The notes beneath the pieces are model-generated. The model had not been told where the DNA came from. It saw nothing but the letters and a program-made list of their open reading frames with translations, and did not search any database. Source: Chitinophagaceae bacterium (lineage in GTDB: Bacteria; Bacteroidota; Bacteroidia; Chitinophagales; Chitinophagaceae). From it: a DNA stretch of 17,158 nucleotides. The stretch's first letter is position 1, and each line of letters starts with the position of its first letter. Shown here piece after piece: positions 7,342 through 16,036 of this stretch. Both the position numbers and the translations under genes were made by a program. The DNA is taken from assembly GCA_017882205.1 (NCBI GenBank), contig JADGPY010000062.1, positions 1 through 17,158 of the forward strand, written 5' to 3'.

Positions 7342-7391
7342 CTTGCTATGTTATTTTCAACCCTTTCGTTTCCCGCATATTCGGGATCAGA

Positions 7392-8627
7392 TTATGTATG
7401 ATGTATAATACTCTCTTTTAGGAACGGATGATATCTGGCCAGTAATGGAACTCTTGAAAGGAACCTGCCAACACCCCAGAGTATCACTCCAACAAAACCG
7501 ATAGGAATTCCAAACTCATACCAACTAAGTTTCGGATTACCCTTTACCGTACCTGGCATTACCATTTGATAAAAATCAATCCAATGCCCAAAAATGATAA
7601 GAACCGACATAAATGTGATGATCGCATAATTCCGTTTAGTGCTTTTCTTCATCAATATTAATATCGGGCAAACAAAGTTACAGATCAAATTAAATAGGAA
7701 TAGACCATGATACGGTCCTTGAACCCTCAATTTGAAATAGGTGGTTTCTTCGGGGATATTGGCGTACCATATCAACATATATTGTGAAAACCACAAATAT
7801 GTCCAGAAAATTGAAAAAGCAAACATAAACTTACCAAGATCATGAATATGCTCATCAGTAACATATTCAAGTTCGCCCCTGTTCTTTAAATAGACAACAA
7901 ATAATGTTATCAACGCAATGCCCGATACAAACGTGCTTGCAAATGTGTACCAACTGAACATCGTGCTGAACCATTTTGCATCAATGCTCATGAGCCATAA
8001 CCAAGGCATAGTGGAACCAACGGTTAACCCAAACACCACTATGAATGCCGCTCCCCATGAAGTATTTTTTAATACCCACTTTTTACCCGCCTCATAATCC
8101 AGAGGGCCTTCCTTATCTGTCTGAATACTCAGATCCCTCATCTTTTTCCCTATGTACCACCACAGTCCTATTGTGATTAGTGAAGCAGCGGTATAAAATG
8201 TTGGGCTTAGGAAACCCTTTTTGCCACTTAAAGCTTTATTAGCAGCTACGGCAGTCTTATCAAGCCATGGATAAATATCATACCTATGCCCAAAAACAAT
8301 GCTGAGAATTACCACCAGGAAGATTATACCCAATATAGGCACAAGGGATGAAATAGCTTCAGTAACCCGGCGAAAAGCAACCTGCCAGCCACCCATCGCT
8401 AAAGTTGTAATACATATAAAAAACATAGCGGTATTTACCAACAACAACCAGTACAGGCTGTTCTGTAATAGGACAGCCCAAAAACGCGTACTATCCAAAT
8501 TGTCACCCGTACTCCCGGCTAATGGATTTAGAAAAATTATTCCTCCTAACAAAGAGAGCGCACCCACAATCATAAGGCCCGCTGTCCACTTTTTATACCC
8601 ACCCGGAATTACAAATTGATTGTTCAT
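7392..8627 (-). CDS. actF: Alternative complex III subunit ActF (NrfD-like membrane protein)
   Basis: A polytopic membrane protein of 411 residues with about ten helices, related to ActC and to the NrfD/PsrC family of quinone-interacting subunits. In alternative complex III it is the second large membrane subunit and is thought to form part of a proton path; whether it binds quinone itself is less certain than for ActC. An ATG at 8675 is in frame, but would overlap the end of actE by 29 bases. The ATG at 8627, 19 bases after the actE stop codon, starts the protein at M-N-N-Q-F-V-I-P-G-G-Y-K-K-W and suits the family better, so I chose it. It is followed by coxB. Confidence 0.88.
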   Translation of the reverse strand: MNNQFVIPGGYKKWTAGLMIVGALSLLGGIIFLNPLAGSTGDNLDSTRFWAVLLQNSLYWLLLVNTAMFFICITTLAMGGWQVAFRRVTEAISSLVPILGIIFLVVILSIVFGHRYDIYPWLDKTAVAANKALSGKKGFLSPTFYTAASLITIGLWWYIGKKMRDLSIQTDKEGPLDYEAGKKWVLKNTSWGAAFIVVFGLTVGSTMPWLWLMSIDAKWFSTMFSWYTFASTFVSGIALITLFVVYLKNRGELEYVTDEHIHDLGKFMFAFSIFWTYLWFSQYMLIWYANIPEETTYFKLRVQGPYHGLFLFNLICNFVCPILILMKKSTKRNYAIITFMSVLIIFGHWIDFYQMVMPGTVKGNPKLSWYEFGIPIGFVGVILWGVGRFLSRVPLLARYHPFLKESIIHHT

Positions 8628-8646
8628 CAAATTATTTTTACTGTTA

Positions 8647-9267
8647 TCATTTTTTTGCCCCTGTAGTATCTGCACCAGAAGTTGCGGGCGTAACCGCAGA
8701 CTTCGCTATTTCTTTTGCCTGTTCTGATTTAATATATTGTACGATCATCCAACGTTGTTTCCTGTTAAGTTGCGATGCATAGCTACCCATATTATTTTTA
8801 CCATAGGTCATTACGTGAAAGATGGTGCCTTCTGGCAATTCCAACTTAGGCTTAATTTTTAAGTTTGCAACAGCGCCAATTTTATCTGCGATAGGACCCT
8901 GAGCATCCATATTCGGACCGTGGCATATAGCACAATTGATACTAAATAATCTTTGAGCTTCATTAAGACCTAAAGAATCCAGGGGTGGCAATGGATTCTT
9001 AACACTTGCACTACGATTATATCCTGACGAATCATTTGTACCTGTATATGGAAAAAGATCGCCTCTTCTGATAGTACCCTCAACAGGATAGTTTTTATAA
9101 TTGATCCCTTCTTTTGCCAGCTCATCATAAGGGGCGTAAGCTTCATATGCCCTGCTGTACGCCATATCTGGCATGTACACTCTTCCAGGATGTCTTTTAT
9201 CATTGCAACTGATTATAGTAGCAGTTGCGATAATAAAGATGACAAAAACAAATTGTATTCTTTTCAT
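8647..9267 (-). CDS. actE: Alternative complex III subunit ActE, mono-heme cytochrome c lipoprotein
   Basis: A 206-residue exported lipoprotein. A short hydrophobic signal (5-20) ends in a lipobox with C21 (T-I-I-S-C), so the mature protein should be lipid-anchored and face the periplasm. One heme c site is seen, C112-A-I-C-H116; M160 in N-N-M-G-S-Y is a likely sixth ligand. The N-terminal 90 residues, with V-Y-M-P-D-M and V-E-G-T-I-R-R-G, are typical of ActE. The protein lies at the electron-exit side of the complex and may pass electrons to the oxidase. It lies 48 bases after actD. The call is secure from motif, lipobox and context. Confidence 0.93.
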   Translation of the reverse strand: MKRIQFVFVIFIIATATIISCNDKRHPGRVYMPDMAYSRAYEAYAPYDELAKEGINYKNYPVEGTIRRGDLFPYTGTNDSSGYNRSASVKNPLPPLDSLGLNEAQRLFSINCAICHGPNMDAQGPIADKIGAVANLKIKPKLELPEGTIFHVMTYGKNNMGSYASQLNRKQRWMIVQYIKSEQAKEIAKSAVTPATSGADTTGAKK

Positions 9268-9315
9268 ATCCCTTTTTTAATCTCTGACCCGGAATAATCT
9301 GTAATTAGTTATTAA

Positions 9316-9903
9316 TTAATACCCTACTTCTTCAGGCCTGTATAATTTCTGTTGCTTGTCATATGTTCCAAGCCACCAGCCGGTTTCGGCTTCCTGCACA
9401 TTTACTTCTATTGCCCCATTACTTTGTAAAAAAGCAGCAACTTCAGTTTCGTTTGATTTTTCAGTACATTCAATCACCATTACAAAAAGATCATCGGTTG
9501 CTCTTGGATGAAAATGATGCCTTTTTAGAAATGGAGATAATTGGCATAGATAACAGAATGTAAGTGTCATACCAACTGCAGCAAATAAAACAGTCATCTC
9601 AAAAGTGATCGGTATAAATGCAGGCAATGGAAAGTGAGGTTTACCACCAATGTTCAATGGCCAGTCTTTTGTAAAGATCCATCCCATAAAGCCAAGAGCT
9701 GTCGATGTTCCTGTGATTCCAAAAATAAATCCTGCAGTATGTATGCTGGTCTCCCTGATGCCAATTGCATGATCAAGTCCATGAATTGGAAAGGGTGTAT
9801 ACACATCGTGTATTTTATATCCCGCTTTACGAACCTGTTTCACAGCCGGGAATAAAACCTTCTCATCATCGAAGCAGCCAACAACAAATTTTTTTACTGA
9901 CAT
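9316..9903 (-). CDS. actD: Alternative complex III subunit ActD (DUF3341)
   Basis: 195 residues with two membrane helices (about 54-76 and 92-114) between a soluble N-terminal domain and a soluble C-terminal domain of about 75 residues. This is the DUF3341 layout of ActD, which packs against ActC/ActF in alternative complex III and has no cofactor. The frame could extend to a TTG at 9924, but the ATG at 9903 gives M-S-V-K-K-F-V-V-G-C-F-D-D-E, the normal family start, so the shorter form is preferred. The gap to actC (30 bases) holds heptamer repeats. Its function in the complex is structural as far as known. Confidence 0.9.
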   Translation of the reverse strand: MSVKKFVVGCFDDEKVLFPAVKQVRKAGYKIHDVYTPFPIHGLDHAIGIRETSIHTAGFIFGITGTSTALGFMGWIFTKDWPLNIGGKPHFPLPAFIPITFEMTVLFAAVGMTLTFCYLCQLSPFLKRHHFHPRATDDLFVMVIECTEKSNETEVAAFLQSNGAIEVNVQEAETGWWLGTYDKQQKLYRPEEVGY

Positions 9904-9907
9904 AATC

Positions 9908-9926
9908 CAAATTTCAAATTTCAAAT
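9908..9926. repeat. CAAATTT heptamer repeat in the actC-actD gap
   Basis: Two complete units (9908-9914, 9915-9921) and a partial third (CAAAT, 9922-9926) of a 7-base repeat fill most of the 30-base gap just before the actD start. It has the same period as the CAATAGT repeat at 2843-2877, but a different sequence. Confidence 0.7.
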
Positions 9927-9933
9927 ACCATGT

Positions 9934-11385
9934 TTAATGTGCATGCTCCACCTCTTCTACATAAAACTTCTCTGTATCCATTTTTTCTATCTCAGTCATC
10001 TTTGCTTTATAGTTTACACCACTGGTTTTCAATATTGCTTTAATCTCGGCTACAGCAATTACAGGGAAGAATTTTGCAAATAGGAAGTAACAGGTGAAAA
10101 ATAAACCAAAAGTTCCCAGGTAAAATCCTATCTCCCATATGGTTGGACTGTAATAAGTACTCCATGAAGAGGGCAGGTAATCACGATAAACTGAGGTAAC
10201 AATAATCACGAAACGCTCGAACCACATCCCCACATTTATTAGTACTGACATGAAGAAAGTAAATGCAATATTTCTTCTTAATTTTCTTGACCAGAACAAT
10301 TGAGGTGATACGACATTGCAAAACATCATTCCATAATATGCCCATCCATAAGGACTGAAAAGGTTTGCCCTGTTTTGGAAAAATGCCCAGTTTTCATACT
10401 GATTCTGGCTATACCATGCTACAAACAATTCGGTCAGGTAGGCACATCCAACAATAGATCCGGTTAGCACAATTACCTTGTTCATAGCTTCTATATGACC
10501 AACGGTAATATAATCTTCAAGATTTAAAACTTTACGCGTAACAATGAGCAATGATTGAACCATTGCAAATCCCGAAAAGATCGCACCGGCAACAAAATAT
10601 GGCGGAAATATGGTGGTATGCCAACCTGGTACTATGGACGTGGCAAAGTCGAATGATACAATAGTATGTACAGAAAGTACCAGCGGTGTGCTGATCCCCG
10701 CCAGGACCAGGGCGAGGCTTTCATGTCGTTGCCAATGTTTTGTACTTCCATTCCAGCCAAATGAAGCAACACCATAAAACATCTTTCTGAACTTCGTTCT
10801 TGCTCTGTCGCGTAATGTACCGAGGTCGGGTAATAATCCTACATACCAGAACAATAATGAAACGGTGAAATAGGTTGATACGGCGAATACATCCCACATT
10901 AACGGAGATGAAAAATTCGGCCATAATGAACCCCGGGTATTGGGATAAGGCAATACAAAGAAGGCCATCCATACCCTTCCCATATGAAAAATTGGAAATT
11001 GGCCTGCACAGATTACAGCAAAGATGGTCATTGCCTCAGCAGCTCTGTTTACCCCGCACCTCCAACCTTGCCTGAATAATAATAAAATAGCTGAGATAAG
11101 GGTACCAGCATGTCCAATACCGATCCACCATACAAAGTTGGTAATATCCCAACCCCAACCAACAGTTTTATTAAGATTCCATTGACCAGTACCGTAAACT
11201 ACTTCGCGATAAACAGAATATATACCAAAACACAATAAACAAACCGCAATTGTAAAACCAATATACCACAACTTCCCGGGCCGGGTCTCAATCGGGCGAC
11301 ATATATCCTCAGTTATCTGGTGGTAATTTTTCTCCCCTTCTACCAGTGGCTCCCGCAGTTGTGATTCGTATTTTAATAATGACAT
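9934..11385 (-). CDS. actC: Alternative complex III subunit ActC (NrfD/PsrC family, quinol-binding)
   Basis: This is a 483-residue, roughly ten-helix membrane protein of the NrfD/PsrC family. ActC is the subunit where menaquinol is thought to be oxidised, next to the Fe-S domain of ActB. Conserved polar residues in the helices include H92 (I-G-H-A-G-T), H134 (P-I-F-H-M-G-R) and H240 with D246 (V-H-T-I-V-S-F-D), candidates for the quinol site and proton path by analogy. The frame can extend upstream to a TTG at 11406, but that lies inside a repeat. The ATG at 11385, after a purine run, gives the usual family start M-S-L-L-K-Y-E-S and was chosen. It follows actB after about 90 bases. Confidence 0.93.
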   Translation of the reverse strand: MSLLKYESQLREPLVEGEKNYHQITEDICRPIETRPGKLWYIGFTIAVCLLCFGIYSVYREVVYGTGQWNLNKTVGWGWDITNFVWWIGIGHAGTLISAILLLFRQGWRCGVNRAAEAMTIFAVICAGQFPIFHMGRVWMAFFVLPYPNTRGSLWPNFSSPLMWDVFAVSTYFTVSLLFWYVGLLPDLGTLRDRARTKFRKMFYGVASFGWNGSTKHWQRHESLALVLAGISTPLVLSVHTIVSFDFATSIVPGWHTTIFPPYFVAGAIFSGFAMVQSLLIVTRKVLNLEDYITVGHIEAMNKVIVLTGSIVGCAYLTELFVAWYSQNQYENWAFFQNRANLFSPYGWAYYGMMFCNVVSPQLFWSRKLRRNIAFTFFMSVLINVGMWFERFVIIVTSVYRDYLPSSWSTYYSPTIWEIGFYLGTFGLFFTCYFLFAKFFPVIAVAEIKAILKTSGVNYKAKMTEIEKMDTEKFYVEEVEHAH

Positions 11386-11396
11386 ATCTTCTTTTT

Positions 11397-11428
11397 TTTC
11401 TACCAATGTTTAACCCCTACGGGGTTAG
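11397..11428. repeat. Hairpin repeat, copy 1, in the actB-actC gap
   Basis: A 32-base unit that starts TTTCTACCAATGTT and ends with the hairpin TAACCCCTACGGGGTTA (7-bp perfect stem, 3-base loop, 11411-11427). The same unit recurs 52 bases further on with a single mismatch. Its left end abuts the actC leader, and a spurious in-frame TTG lies inside it. Confidence 0.85.
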
Positions 11429-11448
11429 AATTTGGAGGTATGCGATTC

Positions 11449-11480
11449 TTTCTACCAATGTTTAACCCCTACGAGGTTAG
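11449..11480. repeat. Hairpin repeat, copy 2, containing the actB stop codon
   Basis: It is identical to the unit at 11397-11428 except for one base in the right arm of the hairpin (GAGG instead of GGGG), which weakens the stem. The actB stop codon (complement of 11477-11479) lies within the repeat's last bases, so the element forms the end of that gene. Confidence 0.85.
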
Positions 11481-14400
11481 CTTGTATGAACTTCTTCTTT
11501 GTTCCTAATCTTAGCCAGGTAATTCACATTGCTTAATACGTGTAATTGTTCAAGCACATAGAATGTTCTGTCTTTCTGCTCTTCGTTCCTGATCTTAAAT
11601 ACTTTGCTTTTGGTGTCATTTACATTCCCAAATATTATTGCATGGGTAGGACAGGCCTGCATACATGCAGTCTGAACATCGCCATCAACCAATACACGAT
11701 CTTCTTTTTTCGCTGTCAGCTTGCCCTCCTGCAAACGCTGAACACAGAAGGAGCATTTTTCCATCACACCTCTTGAGCGCACTACCACATCCGGGTTTAA
11801 CACCATCCTTGGAAGGTCATCAGTCATCATCGTCGTGACATCAGATATAATCCCTTTTTGATTGTCAGGGAAGCTATCCGCACCAGTATAATCTTCCCAG
11901 TTAAAACGGCGAACTTTATATGGACAGTTGTTAGCGCAATATCTTGTTCCTATACACCTGTTATAAGCCATTTGGTTAAGCCCCTCACTGCTATGGTTAG
12001 TGGCAGATACAGGACAAACATTTTCACAAGGAGCATTATCGCAGTGCTGGCAAAGCATAGGTTGAAACATCACTTCAGGATTGTTCACATCTCCACTGAA
12101 ATACCGGTCTATCCGCAACCAATGCATTTCATGGAATCGGGCTACTTCAGTTTTTCCAACTACGGGTACATTATTTTCGGCATGACAAGCGACAATACAT
12201 GCTGTACATCCGGTGCATGTATTTAGATCGATGCTCATCCCCCATTTAATACCTGGTTTTTCGTAATACGGGTATAAGGTTGCGTCTTTAGCAAAATCTT
12301 TCCCGAATTCACCAAGTTCTTCATCTTCTTCCTCTCTTATCTTTTTAGGCTCAGCAATAAAGTCTTTCAATGTGGTTTCTCTGAATACGGGTCTGCCTTC
12401 AGTATTGCTATGCGTTTGAGTTTGTGCTATCCTATAAGTCTTTCCTGTTTTTTCAATAGTTACGGGTGCTGAATATTCAAGGCTTGTGCCGTTTAGTGTT
12501 ACAAAGGGATACGCATTTACACCAACACCCACTGCAGCACGTCCTATATATTCAGCAGTTTTATCTGCATTATTACTTTGTCTTCCATAGCCCAGTGCAA
12601 GAGCCACTACATTTGGATGAATACCCGGTACGATCAAAATTGGTAATTCTTTAAATTTACCATTCGAAGTTATCTTCGCCATCGGCTTTTCCGGATGAAC
12701 TTCATAAGTATCCATATCTCTTGAATTGGTAATGTCAATACCAAAGATTGACTTCCCCATAGCCGGTGAGATCATAACATAATTGTCCCAGGTTGCTCTT
12801 GTTATTGGGTCGGGCAATTCCTGTAACCATGGATTATTCGCCTGGGTGCCGGTACCTAAAGAAACTTTTTGATAGATGACCATTTCAATGTCAGATCCTT
12901 TAATACCACCGATCTTTGCAGCAGCATCTGTAACATTTCCGGAGAATGTCATTCCGGTAAGTACAGGATTGACTGCTAACGCAATTGTTCTGGTGATTGT
13001 AGCAATGCTATCAGTAGTAACTGCTGGAGATACTTTCATATCCTCAGCAAGTTGACCAACTATACCATCCTGCAATGCCTTATTATATTTGTCCTCACCA
13101 CCTAGTTTTGTGGTCCAGTAATTTTTAAAATAAGCATCGTATTGAGTTGTATTTCCCGCCCATTTTAAAAGCGATGCCTGGAATGGCCTGGTTTTAAATA
13201 GTGGATGAATAACCGGCTGCATCAAACTTACAGAACCGGTCTGTGGTTCAGCATCACCCCAACTTTCTAACCAATGGTGTGAAGGAAGGGCATATTTGCA
13301 CAGCTCAGTGGTTTCGTCCATTTTTTCATTGAAAGAAATGGAGAGTGGGCATTTTTTTAATCCGTCGATAAATTTATCGGCGGCAAAATAAGTGTATCCA
13401 GGATTAGTTCCGTATACAAGCAAAGCGCCAACATTTCCTGCATTCAGATCATTCGTGAGTGTACTTATGTCTGCATCAATTCCCTGGCGATAATTCACTG
13501 GTGAACTCCAGTCAATTGTTTTTCCACCCGCCCCAATGGCCTCATTTATAGCATTTACTATTACTTGAATATTAGGATCATTGCTACCGCATACAACCAG
13601 GCCAGCTCCTTTATTGGCCGCCAGTTCTGCGGCAACTTTTTTAACACCTACAAGCGCAACGCCCTGGAGAGTACTTGTAGCGCTTCCTCCCAATGCAGCG
13701 AGCAAGGCAAGAACTACCTGGCCGGTTTCTGAAGGCTTGTGTATAAATCTTTCGTCTGCATTGGCCCCTGTAAGGCTGAGGTGACTTTCAAACTGAAAGT
13801 GCTTGCTCATCTCAGGTTTCTTCGCGTTTATTTTACGTGTCTCAGCGTATTGCCTGTTAAAAATTATAGGAGTTAGCCAGGTACCCAGGAAATCTGCACC
13901 AATGCTAACAATTATTTTAGCATTCTCGAAATGATAGGCAGGAATTCCTTTTTTACCATAAGAAAGCTGGTTGGCTTGTATCATTCCGCTATATGAAACT
14001 GCATCATATTGTACGTGCCTGCTTCCGGGAAATTTATCAGTGAACTCCTTAATAATCTGGAGGGCCGTTGGAGAATGAATACTCGATGTAAGAAGTACTA
14101 TTGGCTTTCCACCCAAAGCAGCAAGGCCATCTGCAATCATCTTATCAGCGATTTCAAAAGTTACCTCCTTGCCATTTGCAATTGGATAACGAAGACGGCT
14201 GGTATCGTATAGATCAAGAACAGAAGCCTGTACCTGTGAAGAGGTTCCTCCCATTGTAAGAGGAGAAAGCGTATTTCCTTCGATCTTAATTGGTCGCCCC
14301 TCTCTTTGTTTTACTACAACCGGAGTTGCATCTCCTTCACTTACATAGGTGGATGCATAATAATTTGCAACCCCAGGAAGGATATCATCCCGCTTATTTA

Positions 14401-14632
14401 AAAATGGTACTGCATGCCTCACTGGTATTTCGCAGCTAGCTACAATTGTTGCAGCCGCAGTACTAAATCCTACATATTTTAAAAAGTCTCTCCGTGGTGT
14501 TTTGGCATTAAATATACTTTCATTGTTCTCCTCCTCAACAGGAGGTTGCCTGAATTCATCAGGCACTGATTTCTCAAACGCCTCAGACCGGTTTAACTCT
14601 CCGAAACTTTGCCAGTATTTTTTTTCTTCCAT
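11477..14632 (-). CDS. actB: Alternative complex III subunit ActB (molybdopterin-oxidoreductase-like with Fe-S domain)
   Basis: A 1051-residue fusion of a molybdopterin-oxidoreductase-like domain (about 75-740) and an NrfC-like ferredoxin domain (about 795-1000). A twin-arginine signal R47-R48-D-F-L-K is followed by a lipobox with C67 (I-V-A-S-C), so it is exported folded and probably lipid-anchored. Family members bind no molybdenum cofactor. Fe-S motifs: C806/809/812/816; C861/864/869/873; C893, T896, C899, C903; and C960/963/990/994. The Thr in the third motif predicts a [3Fe-4S] cluster, giving three [4Fe-4S] and one [3Fe-4S] by motif. It carries electrons from quinol at ActC towards ActA. 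An ATG at 14656 is possible; the ATG at 14632 gives M-E-E-K-K-Y-W, closer to relatives. Confidence 0.94.
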   Translation of the reverse strand: MEEKKYWQSFGELNRSEAFEKSVPDEFRQPPVEEENNESIFNAKTPRRDFLKYVGFSTAAATIVASCEIPVRHAVPFLNKRDDILPGVANYYASTYVSEGDATPVVVKQREGRPIKIEGNTLSPLTMGGTSSQVQASVLDLYDTSRLRYPIANGKEVTFEIADKMIADGLAALGGKPIVLLTSSIHSPTALQIIKEFTDKFPGSRHVQYDAVSYSGMIQANQLSYGKKGIPAYHFENAKIIVSIGADFLGTWLTPIIFNRQYAETRKINAKKPEMSKHFQFESHLSLTGANADERFIHKPSETGQVVLALLAALGGSATSTLQGVALVGVKKVAAELAANKGAGLVVCGSNDPNIQVIVNAINEAIGAGGKTIDWSSPVNYRQGIDADISTLTNDLNAGNVGALLVYGTNPGYTYFAADKFIDGLKKCPLSISFNEKMDETTELCKYALPSHHWLESWGDAEPQTGSVSLMQPVIHPLFKTRPFQASLLKWAGNTTQYDAYFKNYWTTKLGGEDKYNKALQDGIVGQLAEDMKVSPAVTTDSIATITRTIALAVNPVLTGMTFSGNVTDAAAKIGGIKGSDIEMVIYQKVSLGTGTQANNPWLQELPDPITRATWDNYVMISPAMGKSIFGIDITNSRDMDTYEVHPEKPMAKITSNGKFKELPILIVPGIHPNVVALALGYGRQSNNADKTAEYIGRAAVGVGVNAYPFVTLNGTSLEYSAPVTIEKTGKTYRIAQTQTHSNTEGRPVFRETTLKDFIAEPKKIREEEDEELGEFGKDFAKDATLYPYYEKPGIKWGMSIDLNTCTGCTACIVACHAENNVPVVGKTEVARFHEMHWLRIDRYFSGDVNNPEVMFQPMLCQHCDNAPCENVCPVSATNHSSEGLNQMAYNRCIGTRYCANNCPYKVRRFNWEDYTGADSFPDNQKGIISDVTTMMTDDLPRMVLNPDVVVRSRGVMEKCSFCVQRLQEGKLTAKKEDRVLVDGDVQTACMQACPTHAIIFGNVNDTKSKVFKIRNEEQKDRTFYVLEQLHVLSNVNYLAKIRNKEEVHTS

Positions 14633-14699
14633 AATGATTTTTTTACCCTTGTCCATCTTTTACATTATTGATTATCCAGGTTATCCCACTAACCAATAA

Positions 14700-15938
14700 T
14701 TAATAATGACACTTTTGACACTCAGTTCCGCCGATCTTCTCCACTGTTACACTATCATACTTTTTATTCCTGATATCCTCGTGAAATCTTTCGTAGATGC
14801 TGTAAAATTTATTGCCATGTCCATTGTCATCATTGAACTGAACCTTTGTTTCTCTATGGCAGTTGATACACCATCCCATGCTGAGCTCAGCAAACTGGGC
14901 TACTTCAGGCATTTCCTGGATAGGTCCATGACAGGTCTGACATGCTTGCTGACCTACTTTAACATGTTGTGAGTGATTAAAATATACATGGTCGGGCAGG
15001 TTATGTATTTTAACCCATTCAATTTGTTTTCCCGCTCTGTCAAATGATTTTTTTACAGGATTCCATCCGGCATAATCATATAGTTTTTGAATCTCGGCAT
15101 TGGCGTTTACGGTAGTCCCATCTTCCCGTATGATAGGATCTCCTGCGTATTCTTTGATCGCCATATGGCAATTCATACAAACATTTACAGAAGGAATATT
15201 TGCATGCTTGCTTTCCTGTGCCCCGGCATGGCAATAAAGACAACTTATCTGGTTAGTGCCCGCGTGTACTTTGTGAGAATAATATATAGGCTGTATAGGC
15301 TGGTAACCTTTCATTCTTCCTAATCCTATCGCTGCATTTATGGTATAATAACCACCGATAAGAAACAATACTATGACACCCAACAATAAATAAGCTTTGT
15401 TGCGATAAAATGGGACCGGGTTCGGAACCCTTTTCCCTGATTTTTCATCACTTAGTTTTTTGAGGTTGCTGTTAACCTGTAACAATATAAGCGCTATAAT
15501 ACCAAGAATAAGCGTAAGCAAGCCATATAATAATGAATTGTCAGACTCGCCTGGTTTACCTCCGGGTGGAGGTGTAGCATTAGGAGGTGCGTAGGAATCT
15601 GCCCAATCCAAAATTGCCTTGATCTCATCCTGCTTAAGGTCGGAGAACTGGGTCATTTTACTCCCGAACTTGGCAAGTAGTGTCTTTGCATAAGGATCTG
15701 TGTTCACCATGTCATCCACATGATTCACCCATTTGTAAGCCCAGTCTTTCGTTGGTTCGCGATCTCTTGCGCCCTTTAAAGCAGGTCCTGTGAAATCTTT
15801 GTCTGGTTTATGACAACTGGCACAATATGTTTTGTATATGGTCTGACCATCAAGAGCAAAAGCTGAGTTATAAGAGAGAAGTAAAAAAAAAGAAATCCCC
15901 GCTATTGCTTTAAAAATGATCCTTCTGTTTTGATTCAT
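14700..15938 (-). CDS. actA: Alternative complex III subunit ActA, six-heme cytochrome c
   Basis: 412 residues with a signal or anchor helix (8-28). An N-terminal mono-heme cytochrome c domain (30-115) has C39-A-S-C-H43 and M95 as a possible ligand. Two membrane helices follow (about 136-154 and 181-200). The C-terminal cytochrome c7-like domain has five heme sites: C233-H237, C254-H258, C333-H337, C357-H361 and C407-H411, the last ending the protein as C-H-Y. ActA is normally described as pentaheme, so the N-terminal domain adds a sixth heme. It accepts electrons from ActB and passes them to ActE or directly on to the oxidase; the N-terminal domain may be the direct donor. As first gene of the operon it lies next to the promoter region. 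Confidence 0.95.
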   Translation of the reverse strand: MNQNRRIIFKAIAGISFFLLLSYNSAFALDGQTIYKTYCASCHKPDKDFTGPALKGARDREPTKDWAYKWVNHVDDMVNTDPYAKTLLAKFGSKMTQFSDLKQDEIKAILDWADSYAPPNATPPPGGKPGESDNSLLYGLLTLILGIIALILLQVNSNLKKLSDEKSGKRVPNPVPFYRNKAYLLLGVIVLFLIGGYYTINAAIGLGRMKGYQPIQPIYYSHKVHAGTNQISCLYCHAGAQESKHANIPSVNVCMNCHMAIKEYAGDPIIREDGTTVNANAEIQKLYDYAGWNPVKKSFDRAGKQIEWVKIHNLPDHVYFNHSQHVKVGQQACQTCHGPIQEMPEVAQFAELSMGWCINCHRETKVQFNDDNGHGNKFYSIYERFHEDIRNKKYDSVTVEKIGGTECQKCHY

Positions 15939-15983
15939 ACACGGAACCTGTTGTGAATGTGGGAAAATAACCTTAGCCGGTTA

Positions 15984-15991
15984 CAAAAATA
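15984..15991 (-). promoter_or_regulatory. Possible Bacteroidota -7 element for the act-cox operon
   Basis: On the minus strand the bases read TATTTTTG, an exact match to the Bacteroidota -7 consensus TAnnTTTG, 45 bases upstream of the actA start. The -33 partner is not clear: a TTTG is 14 bases upstream (too close) and a TTG is 25 bases upstream (slightly too far). It is the best promoter-like site in the region, but only a candidate. Confidence 0.35.
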
Positions 15992-16036
15992 AGTAAGGCT
16001 GCTGACAAACGGTTAACAATTTTAAAATTATTTTTT

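Noticed and set aside
7371..7386. Small inverted repeat TCCCG/CGGGA between coxB and actF
   Set aside because: A 5-bp stem with a 6-base loop is too short to call as a terminator and is expected by chance.
8628..8675. Longer ActF from an ATG at 8675
   Set aside because: It would overlap actE by 29 bases and adds a low-complexity, polar N-terminus; the ATG at 8627 sits just after the actE stop codon.
9904..9924. N-terminal extension of ActD from a TTG at 9924
   Set aside because: The extension is coded by a heptamer repeat; the ATG at 9903 matches the family start.
11386..11406. N-terminal extension of ActC from a TTG at 11406
   Set aside because: The TTG lies in a repeat, and the ATG at 11385 with a purine-rich leader gives the usual family start.
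11858..12226. 122-residue open frame opposite actB
   Set aside because: It is antisense to the Fe-S domain of actB; its composition follows from the conserved codons on the other strand.
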